Positions 1 through 5,508 of a DNA stretch of 6,296 bases are shown piece after piece; within the stretch, counting starts at the first letter, position 1; every line of letters begins with the position of its first letter. The stretch comes from an uncultured Collinsella sp. (GTDB lineage Bacteria > Actinomycetota > Coriobacteriia > Coriobacteriales > Coriobacteriaceae). Location of the stretch: assembly GCA_900555225.1 (NCBI GenBank), contig USKL01000089.1, positions 1 to 6,296 of the forward strand, written 5' to 3'. The notes below the pieces were generated by a model. It ran no database searches. It saw only the letters and a list, made by a program, of their open reading frames with translations, and was not told the origin of the DNA. Position numbers and translations under genes: made by a program.

Positions 1-1
1 G

Positions 2-76
2 GGCGGGTCCCAGGGCGGACCGATGCCGCACCCGCCGGTTGATCCGAGGCAGTTCCCCTTTTTCTCGCAGAACTAA
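2..76 (+). CDS. C-terminal end of an unidentified upstream protein (partial)
   Basis: One frame is open from the window edge through 24 codons to a TAA at 74-76. It reads as a tail rich in Gly, Pro and Gln (GGSQGGPMPHPPVDPRQ) that ends in an aromatic stretch, FPFFSQN. This composition suits a disordered C-terminal tail of a plus-strand protein lying before ruvC. A second frame is open to 146, but its Arg/Ser-rich product looks less natural. The family cannot be named because the body of the gene lies outside the window. In many bacteria yebC precedes ruvC, but this tail does not resemble the end of YebC. The fragment is too short to be certain that it is coding. Confidence 0.4.
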   Translation, partial: GGSQGGPMPHPPVDPRQFPFFSQN

Positions 77-121
77 CTATGGGATAGGATTCGCTTCCAA
101 CCCTGACACTTCAACTAAGCA

Positions 122-149
122 TCTTGGCCCCGTTGTGTTATTCTAGAAC
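122..149 (+). promoter_or_regulatory. Weak candidate promoter for ruvCAB
   Basis: TAGAAC at 144-149 (overlapping TATTCT at 139-144) could be a -10 element. TCTTGG at 122-127 would be a poor -35 at 16 bp spacing. It lies 65 bases before the chosen ruvC start in a 137-base stretch (77-213) where I see no gene and no terminator. The call rests mainly on position, and the operon could instead be read through from the upstream gene. Confidence 0.25.
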
Positions 150-200
150 AGACGTTCGTGAATGATGCGCGGGGCCTTGTCTTGCGCTGTGCTTGTGGCG

Positions 201-208
201 AGGGGAGG
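201..208 (+). promoter_or_regulatory. Ribosome binding site that decides the ruvC start
   Basis: AGGGGAGG is a strong Shine-Dalgarno match 5 bases before the TTG at 214. It lies inside the reading frame of the longer option that begins at TTG 193, which has no comparable site. It therefore favours TTG 214 as the start codon. Confidence 0.6.
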
Positions 209-213
209 TTGGC

Positions 214-735
214 TTGGTTATCTTGGGCATCGACCCCGGTTTGGCCCATACGGGTTGGGGGATTATCGAGGAGCGGCGCGGCGAGGTTCGCTGCCGTGCC
301 TATGGCTGCATCGAGACCAGTGCCGGAAGTCCGCTCGCGGTGCGCCTGTCGCATATCGCCCGTGACCTTAAGGATGTCGTCGAGCGTTATCGACCCGACA
401 CGGCTGCTGTCGAGAGTATCTACTTTGGCGCCAACGTTCGTTCGGCCATCCCCACGGCGCATGCCCGCGGTGCTGCACTCGTAGCGCTTTCGGAATGCGC
501 GCTCGAGATTGGCGAGTACACGCCCATGCAGATCAAACAGGCTGTGGTGGGCACCGGCGCCGCGGACAAGCGGCAGGTCGCCTATATGGTACGCACGCTC
601 ACACAGCTCGACCACGACCCGCATCCCGACCATGCCGCCGATGCCCTGGCCTGCGCCATCTGCCACGTAAACCTCAGCCGCACCCGCGCCCTCACCGGTG
701 GCGAGTTCTATCAACAGAGAGGAACCGGATACTGA
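214..735 (+). CDS. ruvC: Crossover junction endodeoxyribonuclease RuvC
   Basis: RuvC is the dimeric, magnesium-dependent nuclease that cuts Holliday junctions symmetrically after branch migration by RuvAB, acting on the nucleoid in recombinational repair. Starting at TTG 214 the protein has 173 residues, the same length as E. coli RuvC. It opens MVILGIDPG, the first strand of the RNase H-like fold. The four acidic or histidine catalytic positions are visible: Asp7 in GIDPG, Glu67 in AVESIYFGANVRSA, and His140 and Asp143 in PDHAADALA. His at the third position is common outside the enterobacteria. The QIKQAVVGTGAADKRQV block (106-122) is the conserved basic DNA-contacting region. A longer start at TTG 193 would add seven residues but lacks a ribosome binding site. 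The TGA stop overlaps the ATG of ruvA by one base. The non-ATG start may keep nuclease output low; that is an inference. Confidence 0.96.
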   Translation: MVILGIDPGLAHTGWGIIEERRGEVRCRAYGCIETSAGSPLAVRLSHIARDLKDVVERYRPDTAAVESIYFGANVRSAIPTAHARGAALVALSECALEIGEYTPMQIKQAVVGTGAADKRQVAYMVRTLTQLDHDPHPDHAADALACAICHVNLSRTRALTGGEFYQQRGTGY

Positions 736-1355
736 TGATTTCCCAGCTCCACGGAACGCTTGTCGAGGCCACGATGAGCTCTGCTGTCGTCGATGTGTCG
801 GGCGTTGGCTTTGAGCTCGGCATCTCGGGCAGCACTGCGGCCACGTTGCCGACGCCCGGTGGCGAGGTCTGCCTCTACACGCGTATGCAGGTGCGCGAGG
901 ACGCCATGACACTTTTCGGTTTTTCCTCAAAGGATGAGCGCATGATGTTCGACCGGCTCGTGTCCGTTTCGGGCGTTGGCCCGCGCCTGGCGCTTGCCGT
1001 GCTTTCCACCTATACCGTGGGACAGCTGTATTCGCTGGTGATGGCCGAGGACGACAAGGGCATGGCCAAGGTACCCGGTGTGGGCAAAAAGACAGCTCAG
1101 CGCCTGATCCTGGAACTCAAGAGCACCTTTGCCAAGGATAAGGGCTTTGTGCCGGTCGACGTGATTCCCGGACAGGTTGCGATGCCCGTGCCCGCTGCCG
1201 CTCCCTCGGCGATCGATGATGCCCGTGCGGCGCTCCTTTCCATGGGCTTTAGCCCGCAGGAGACCGATGTTGCCCTGAGCGGGTATGATGGGCAGAATAT
1301 GCGTGTCGAGGATCTGCTCGGCGCGGCGCTTAAGCGACTCGGAATGGATGCGTGA
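735..1355 (+). CDS. ruvA: Holliday junction branch migration protein RuvA
   Basis: RuvA binds the four-way junction as a tetramer or octamer and loads the RuvB motor. The 206-residue protein has the usual three-domain plan. An N-terminal OB fold spans about 1-62 (MISQLHGTL, then [10 protein letters not shown]). The acidic pin that holds the junction open is at Glu55-Asp56, in [11 protein letters not shown]. Two helix-hairpin-helix motifs bind [16 protein letters not shown] (79-91) and [15 protein letters not shown] (114-128). A Pro/Ala/Val-rich flexible linker covers about 136-158. The C-terminal RuvB-contacting domain (159-206) is the small helical bundle beginning [13 protein letters not shown]. 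The start is ATG 735, inside the ruvC stop (TGATG), with AGAGAGGA at 716-723 as a somewhat distant ribosome binding site. Coupled translation with ruvC is likely. The stop overlaps the ruvB start in the same way. Confidence 0.97.
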   Translation: MISQLHGTLVEATMSSAVVDVSGVGFELGISGSTAATLPTPGGEVCLYTRMQVREDAMTLFGFSSKDERMMFDRLVSVSGVGPRLALAVLSTYTVGQLYSLVMAEDDKGMAKVPGVGKKTAQRLILELKSTFAKDKGFVPVDVIPGQVAMPVPAAAPSAIDDARAALLSMGFSPQETDVALSGYDGQNMRVEDLLGAALKRLGMDA

Positions 1356-2422
1356 TGTGGGAAGCCGATGACTCTCAGGACTTGTGGGCGACGCCCGGTA
1401 ACTCGCCGGCGGCATCCATGGCGCACGGCGAGCGCATGGTGGGCTCGGAGCTGACGGCCGAGGATCTCGATGTCGACCGCACTTTGCGCCCTCAGCGCCT
1501 GGACGATTACTGCGGCCAGGAGCACATCAAGCAGAGCCTGCGCGTGTTGATCGAAGCGGCGCAGAGCCGTGGCGAGACGCTCGACCACGTGATCTTCTCG
1601 GGTCCTCCGGGCCTGGGCAAGACCACGCTGGCCACCGTTATCGCCAACGAGCTGGGCGCTCAGATCAAGACCACGAGTGGCCCTGCCATCGCGCGCACGG
1701 GCGACCTGGCGGCCATCCTTACTAACTTGCAGCCGGGCGATGTGCTGTTTATCGACGAGATCCACCGCCTCAACCGTTCGGTCGAGGAGGTCCTGTACCC
1801 CGCGATGGAGGACTTTGCCCTCGATATCGTGATTGGCAAGGGTCCGGCGGCGCGCTCGATTCGCCTGGATATCCCCAAGTTTACGCTGGTGGCGGCAACG
1901 ACCCGCTCAGGCATGTTGACCGGCCCGTTGCGCGACCGCTTTGGCATTTCGTATCGCCTGGATTACTACACGGTCGAGGAGCTCGCGCAGATTGTGACGC
2001 GCTCGGCGACTATCCTGGGCGTGACGATCGACCATCCCAGTGCACTCGAGATCGGCTCGCGTTCGCGCGGCACGCCACGTCTTGCCAACCGTCTGCTCAA
2101 GCGCGTGCGCGATTACGCACAGGTGCGCGGCAACGGCCCCATCGAGCTCGATATCTGTCGCCAGGCGCTCGAGTTCTTCGAGATCGACGAGCTCGGTCTG
2201 GACTGGATGGATATTCGCATTTTGGAGACGCTCGCCAAGACGTTCTCCGGTCGCGCCGTGGGACTTACGACCCTTGCCAGCGCGGTGGGCGAGGACCCGG
2301 GCACGCTCGAGGATGTCTATGAGCCCTATTTGCTGCAGTGCGGATTGATGATTCGTACGCCGCAGGGCCGTCAGGCAACCCTCCGCACCTTTGAGCACCT
2401 GGGGATTGAACCTACCGTTTAG
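1355..2422 (+). CDS. ruvB: Holliday junction branch migration helicase RuvB
   Basis: RuvB is the hexameric AAA+ ATPase that pumps DNA through the RuvA-bound junction. With the ATG at 1355 the protein has 355 residues. Visible motifs are Walker A GPPGLGKT (83-90), Walker B LFIDEIHR (131-138), sensor 1 ATTR (181-184), the arginine-finger segment PLRDRFG (191-197) and the sensor 2 region [17 protein letters not shown] (239-255). A winged-helix DNA-binding domain follows from about 280 ([11 protein letters not shown], then [17 protein letters not shown]). The [14 protein letters not shown] block that begins the conserved core starts at residue 42, so there are about 20 more N-terminal residues than in E. 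coli RuvB (336 residues). ATG 1355 overlaps the ruvA stop by one base; a GTG at 1352 would add one residue. Internal ATGs at 1418 and 1436 are alternatives that would remove the extension, but neither has a good ribosome binding site. No clear terminator follows the stop. Confidence 0.97.
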   Translation: MWEADDSQDLWATPGNSPAASMAHGERMVGSELTAEDLDVDRTLRPQRLDDYCGQEHIKQSLRVLIEAAQSRGETLDHVIFSGPPGLGKTTLATVIANELGAQIKTTSGPAIARTGDLAAILTNLQPGDVLFIDEIHRLNRSVEEVLYPAMEDFALDIVIGKGPAARSIRLDIPKFTLVAATTRSGMLTGPLRDRFGISYRLDYYTVEELAQIVTRSATILGVTIDHPSALEIGSRSRGTPRLANRLLKRVRDYAQVRGNGPIELDICRQALEFFEIDELGLDWMDIRILETLAKTFSGRAVGLTTLASAVGEDPGTLEDVYEPYLLQCGLMIRTPQGRQATLRTFEHLGIEPTV

Positions 2423-2498
2423 GGCGTTTTGTTTTGGCGGGCTGTTGGACTATCGCTGGGCATCGGGTAAACATATCGCCGTTCATCGGTTATGGGCG

Positions 2499-2526
2499 TT
2501 TTACTATTGCGCGCCCGTGCTATGCT
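2499..2526 (+). promoter_or_regulatory. Probable promoter of fhs
   Basis: TATGCT at 2521-2526 is a good -10 box, preceded by TG at 2518-2519 (extended -10). TTTTAC at 2499-2504 could be a -35 at 16 bp spacing. Transcription would start near 2533 and leave a leader of about 35 bases with the ribosome binding site. This region also rules against the upstream in-frame ATG at 2492 as the fhs start, because the promoter would then lie inside the gene. Confidence 0.45.
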
Positions 2527-2553
2527 GAATTGGTCTTTTTCTCATTCGGTAAC

Positions 2554-2560
2554 GAAAGGA
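2554..2560 (+). promoter_or_regulatory. Ribosome binding site that decides the fhs start
   Basis: GAAAGGA lies 6 bases before ATG 2567, an ideal spacing. The longer in-frame option from ATG 2492 has no such site, and its 25 extra residues do not resemble the family N-terminus. Confidence 0.7.
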
Positions 2561-2566
2561 CCGACC

Positions 2567-4234
2567 ATGCCTACTGACATCGAAATCGCACGTTCTGTCA
2601 CGCCGCTGCCTATTACCGAGGTGGCCAAGAACGCCGGCGTCGACGTTAAGCACCTTATTCCGTACGGCTTCGACAAGGCTAAGGTCGACTATTCACTGCT
2701 CAACGAGCCGACTGATCACCAGGCCAAGCTCGTCCTCGTGACCGCTATCAACCCAACGCCCGCGGGCGAGGGCAAGACCACCACGACCATCGGTCTGGCC
2801 GATGGCCTGCGTCGTCGCGGTATCAAGAGCGCCGTGGCCCTGCGTGAGCCTTCGCTCGGTCCCGTCTTTGGCGTCAAGGGCGGTGCCGCTGGCGGCGGTT
2901 GGGCCCAGGTCATTCCCATGGAGGACATCAACCTGCACTTTACCGGCGACTTCCATGCCATCGGTGCTGCCAACAACCTGCTGGCCGCCATGCTCGATAA
3001 CCACATCCAGCAGGGCAATCAGCTCGGTATTGACGTTAAGCGCATCACCTGGAAGCGCGTCGTCGACATGAACGACCGTCAGCTGCGCCATGTTATCGAT
3101 GGCATTGGCGGTAAGGCCCAAGGTGTGCCGCGCGAGGACGGCTTCGACATCACCGTTGCCTCCGAGGTCATGGCAATCCTGTGCCTGTCTACGAGCATCA
3201 ACGACCTCAAGGAACGCTTGGGTGAGATTGTCGTCGGCTATAGCTTTGCCGGCGAGCCCGTCCGTGCCCGCGACCTCAAGGCCCAGGGTGCCATGGCCGC
3301 GTTGCTTAAGGACGCGCTTAAGCCCAACCTGGTGCAAACGCTCGAGGGCACGCCCGCGTTTGTCCACGGCGGTCCCTTCGCCAACATTGCCCACGGCTGC
3401 AACTCTATTATGGCCACGCGTATGGCGATGCGCTTTGGCGATGTTGCCATTACCGAGGCAGGCTTTGGCGCCGATCTGGGTGCCGAGAAGTTCCTCGACA
3501 TCAAGTGCCGCATGACGGGCGTCCGCCCCAGCGCCGTCGTGATTGTCGCCACCGCCCGCGCGCTTAAGTACAACGGTGGCGTTGCCAAGGCCAACCTTAA
3601 CGACGAGAACCTCGAGGCCCTCAAGGCCGGCATGCCCAACCTGCTGCGCCACGTCGACAACATTCAGAATGTCTACGGTCTGCCCTGCGTGGTCGCCATC
3701 AACCGCTTCCCGACGGACACCGAGGCCGAGCTTGCACTCATCGAGTCCGAGTGCCAGAAGCTCGGCGTTAACGTTAAACTTTCCGAGGTCTGGGCCAAGG
3801 GCGGCGAGGGTGCGCTCGAGCTGGCCGATGAGGTCATGCGCCTGATTGAGCAGCCGAGTGAGCTCAAGTTTGCCTACGAGGACGGCGCCGATGTTGCCGA
3901 TGCCCTCGAGGCCGTTGCCACCAAGGTCTACCGCGCCGATGGTGTCGACTTTACGCCGGCTGCCAAGCGTCAGCTTGCCGAGCTGCGCGAGAACGGCTTT
4001 GGCAACCTGCCGGTGTGTGTCGCCAAGACGCAGTACAGCTTTAGCGACAACGCCAAGGCCCTGGGCGCTCCCGAGGGCTTCCGCATCACCGTGCGCGAGC
4101 TCAAGGTTTCTGCCGGCGCCCACTTTGTGGTCGCGCTGACTGGCAGCGTCCTGACTATGCCGGGCCTGCCCAAGGTTCCCGCGGCAGAGAACATCGACGT
4201 CGACAACGACGGCAACATCACCGGCCTGTTCTAA
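2567..4234 (+). CDS. fhs: Formate-tetrahydrofolate ligase (10-formyl-THF synthetase)
   Basis: This cytoplasmic enzyme makes 10-formyltetrahydrofolate from formate, THF and ATP, supplying one-carbon units for purines and initiator formyl-Met. In acetogens it is also a step of the methyl branch of the Wood-Ljungdahl pathway. Starting at ATG 2567 the protein has 555 residues, the usual size for the monofunctional bacterial enzyme. The N-terminus ([14 protein letters not shown], then [11 protein letters not shown]) is typical. The nucleotide-binding loop [10 protein letters not shown] is at 64-73. The family block [18 protein letters not shown] is at 94-111 and is followed by the conserved [43 protein letters not shown] and the closing [15 protein letters not shown] are further family blocks. 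Codon use is strongly biased to GCC, AAG, GGC and CTC, which suggests high expression. The gene has its own promoter and terminator and appears monocistronic. No other Wood-Ljungdahl or folate gene is visible, so a general folate role is the safer reading. Confidence 0.97.
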   Translation: MPTDIEIARSVTPLPITEVAKNAGVDVKHLIPYGFDKAKVDYSLLNEPTDHQAKLVLVTAINPTPAGEGKTTTTIGLADGLRRRGIKSAVALREPSLGPVFGVKGGAAGGGWAQVIPMEDINLHFTGDFHAIGAANNLLAAMLDNHIQQGNQLGIDVKRITWKRVVDMNDRQLRHVIDGIGGKAQGVPREDGFDITVASEVMAILCLSTSINDLKERLGEIVVGYSFAGEPVRARDLKAQGAMAALLKDALKPNLVQTLEGTPAFVHGGPFANIAHGCNSIMATRMAMRFGDVAITEAGFGADLGAEKFLDIKCRMTGVRPSAVVIVATARALKYNGGVAKANLNDENLEALKAGMPNLLRHVDNIQNVYGLPCVVAINRFPTDTEAELALIESECQKLGVNVKLSEVWAKGGEGALELADEVMRLIEQPSELKFAYEDGADVADALEAVATKVYRADGVDFTPAAKRQLAELRENGFGNLPVCVAKTQYSFSDNAKALGAPEGFRITVRELKVSAGAHFVVALTGSVLTMPGLPKVPAAENIDVDNDGNITGLF

Positions 4235-4259
4235 GCCTGCTGTCCATAGCCGCTTGCCC

Positions 4260-4296
4260 GCCCCGCCGCGCCTACCAAGGCTCGGCGGGGCTTTTT
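4260..4296 (+). terminator. Intrinsic terminator after fhs
   Basis: GCCCCGCCG (4260-4268) pairs with CGGCGGGGC (4283-4291). After one C/T mismatch, GCCT (4270-4273) pairs with AGGC (4278-4281) around an ACCA tetraloop. This gives 13 GC-rich pairs followed directly by TTTTT (4292-4296). It starts 25 bases after the fhs stop and should end that transcript efficiently. Confidence 0.93.
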
Positions 4297-4337
4297 GATT
4301 CTTAGGCACGCGCATCTCTTGTAGATACCGGCGGGCT

Positions 4338-4369
4338 TTGCCCATCATAGGCTTTTGCGCGGGTAGAAT
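4338..4369 (+). promoter_or_regulatory. Candidate promoter for the PASTA-like membrane protein
   Basis: TAGAAT at 4364-4369 is a good -10 box located 45 bases before the start codon. The best upstream partner is TTGCCC at 4338-4343, at a rather long 20 bp spacing, so the -35 is doubtful. Some promoter is expected between the strong terminator ending at 4296 and the ribosome binding site at 4399. Confidence 0.35.
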
Positions 4370-4398
4370 GCATGGATAACTTGATGCTTACAGGCGAC

Positions 4399-4406
4399 GG
4401 AAAGGA
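4399..4406 (+). promoter_or_regulatory. Ribosome binding site of the PASTA-like protein gene
   Basis: GGAAAGGA lies 8 bases before ATG 4415 and supports that codon as the start. Confidence 0.65.
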
Positions 4407-4414
4407 AACGTTGC

Positions 4415-5398
4415 ATGGACCAGGATAAGACGACCGTGATGGGCGGATATGGCTCCGCACAGGCTGGCGGCAGCGCCGATGCGACCCGTATTGTGCCGAA
4501 TCCCGGCAATGCTGCTCCCGATGCGACGCAGACATCTGCCGAACCCACGCGGGTTATGGGCTGTGGCGATACACCACGGGATCCGTTTGATTATGCACCG
4601 CAGGACCCGTATGGCAACGCGGTTCCGGACCCGTATGGCAATGCGGCGGCAGGCGCTTATAACAACCTGCCGCAAAATCCCATTCCGCAGCCTCAGCAGA
4701 CGACGTATATGCCGCGCACGGCGCAGGCCCAGCCTCGCTATGAGTCGCGCGATCCGTATGCGCGCCAGCCCCATCGCGAGTATCCCAAATCGATTCCGCA
4801 GTATGGTGAGGACGAGGAAGAGACGCCGTCGCGTTCGTCGAGTGTGATCAAGAAGATCCTGATTGTGCTGGCAATTTTCTTTGCCCTCTCGATTGTGTTC
4901 GCCATTGTGACGGGCATGCTCAACAAACGGGGTGCTACAACCAGCACGACGGCCGAGCAGACAGAGGTCGACCAGACAGGTGCAGTAGAGCTGACCGATA
5001 TCCCGGGACAGTACTGGTCCAACGCCAAGAAGCTCCTCAAGTCGCGCGGAGCCGACCTTTCGAACGCCGTGATCCTGGCCGACGATGGCTCAACGCCCGT
5101 CATCGATTCCAACTGGGTTGTTACGAATGCCTACTATAACGACAACGGCAACCTGGAGATTCAGCTCACGCACAAGAACAGCTATGGCAATTCGTCCGGT
5201 GGCCAAAGCGGTACCGACAGCTCGAGCTCCAACACGCTGGAGGACCTGAGCAACAAGGCGCAGGAATTGGGAGACAAGGCGCAAGAGCTGGGCGATACAG
5301 CCCAAAACCTCGGCGATACTGCTCAGAATCTGGGCGATATGGCTACCAATGCCTGGAACGCCCTACAAAACGGCATTTCGGGCGCGCAGGGAAACTAG
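4415..5398 (+). CDS. Single-pass membrane protein with PASTA-like domain
   Basis: I do not recognise a named gene. The 327-residue product has four parts. Residues 1-140 are low in complexity and rich in Pro, Gln, Gly, Asn and Tyr, with three short T-[TR]-[VI]-[MV] motifs (near 6, 24 and 45) and DPF/DPY repeats at 56, 64, 72 and 113. An acidic patch, GEDEEE, is at 131-136. One hydrophobic segment follows at about 147-169, preceded by Lys-Lys; there is no signal peptide. The Lys/Arg-rich flanks do not settle topology, but N-inside with the C-terminus outside is the usual arrangement for this type. Residues 192-254 resemble a divergent PASTA module: DIPGQYWSNAKKLLKSRG matches the VP-x-A-x-x-x-L-x-x-x-G opening, and VIDSNWVVTNAY resembles the 'vldrNWvV' strand in actinobacterial PASTA proteins. 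After a Ser/Gly linker, residues 278-312 are five heptads, L-[SG]-[ND]-x-A-[QT]-[EN]. PASTA domains can bind muropeptides or lipid II, so an envelope role is plausible but unproven. The gene is flanked by two terminators and stands alone. Confidence 0.85.
   Translation: MDQDKTTVMGGYGSAQAGGSADATRIVPNPGNAAPDATQTSAEPTRVMGCGDTPRDPFDYAPQDPYGNAVPDPYGNAAAGAYNNLPQNPIPQPQQTTYMPRTAQAQPRYESRDPYARQPHREYPKSIPQYGEDEEETPSRSSSVIKKILIVLAIFFALSIVFAIVTGMLNKRGATTSTTAEQTEVDQTGAVELTDIPGQYWSNAKKLLKSRGADLSNAVILADDGSTPVIDSNWVVTNAYYNDNGNLEIQLTHKNSYGNSSGGQSGTDSSSSNTLEDLSNKAQELGDKAQELGDTAQNLGDTAQNLGDMATNAWNALQNGISGAQGN
4604..4645 (+). repeat. Direct repeat encoding DPYGNA in the membrane protein
   Basis: Two 18-base copies at 4604-4621 and 4628-4645 differ at one base (AAC versus AAT for Asn) and are separated by two codons. 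Each encodes DPYGNA, residues 64-69 and 72-77. Related DPF and DPY motifs occur at 56 and 113. This looks like local expansion in a disordered cytoplasmic tail. Confidence 0.7.
5246..5350 (+). repeat. Five tandem 21-base units encoding a heptad array
   Basis: Five consecutive 21-base units encode LSNKAQE, LGDKAQE, LGDTAQN, LGDTAQN and LGDMATN, residues 278-312. The amino acids are far better conserved than the bases; the two identical LGDTAQN units differ at several third positions. That suggests the repeat is old and kept by selection on the protein. The pattern has Leu at position 1 and Ala at position 5, which would give an amphipathic helix or coiled coil, though Gly at position 2 could loosen it. 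Confidence 0.85.
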
Positions 5399-5432
5399 CG
5401 GTCGAGCGGCTAGAGCCTTAGCGGTACAAACA

Positions 5433-5500
5433 AAAACGGGACGCAGGATCGCGTGACCGGGCGCATAGGCGCGTTGGTCGGCGGTCCTGCGTCCCGTTTT
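5433..5500. terminator. Long bidirectional terminator hairpin between convergent genes
   Basis: AAAACGGGACGCAGGA (5433-5448) is a perfect inverted repeat of TCCTGCGTCCCGTTTT (5485-5500). The stem can extend four more pairs inward: a T-G wobble at 5449/5484, then 5450-5452 with 5481-5483. The apex can fold through GACC/GGTC (5455-5458 with 5476-5479) and GCGC/GCGC (5461-5464 with 5469-5472). T runs lie at the exit on each strand: four T on plus, five on minus. The hairpin begins 34 bases after the plus-strand stop at 5398 and 8 bases beyond the minus-strand stop at 5509. It can serve both genes and is probably stronger for the minus-strand gene. Confidence 0.9.
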
Positions 5501-5508
5501 GCTGTCGA

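Noticed and set aside
495..734. An 80-residue N-terminal extension of RuvA from an upstream ATG
   Set aside because: The extension overlaps ruvC in another frame and is Arg/His/Pro-rich noise. RuvA proteins begin at MI-x-x-L-x-G, which is at 735.
115..930. A 271-codon minus-strand open frame opposite ruvC and ruvA
   Set aside because: Its composition (Arg, Ala, Ser, Gly) is that of a shadow frame, and the plus strand carries ruvC and ruvA with intact catalytic motifs.
2477..2502. CGCC/GGCG inverted repeat followed by TTTT as a ruvB terminator
   Set aside because: Only four pairs around a 14-base loop, so too weak to call. The T run fits better as part of the fhs -35 region.
2423..2566. A folate or other riboswitch ahead of fhs
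   Set aside because: The likely leader from about 2533 is only about 35 bases, and I see no conserved multi-stem fold before it.
2693..4348. A 551-codon open frame on the minus strand, antisense to fhs
   Set aside because: It lies opposite a certain gene with strong GC-rich codon bias, which commonly leaves the antisense frame free of stops. The product is Gly/Val/Leu-rich with no recognisable domain, and it runs through the fhs terminator.
4302..4774. Minus-strand open frames overlapping the start of the membrane-protein gene
   Set aside because: Arg/Ile/His-rich products without motifs; they oppose a plus-strand gene with a good ribosome binding site and a clear domain plan.
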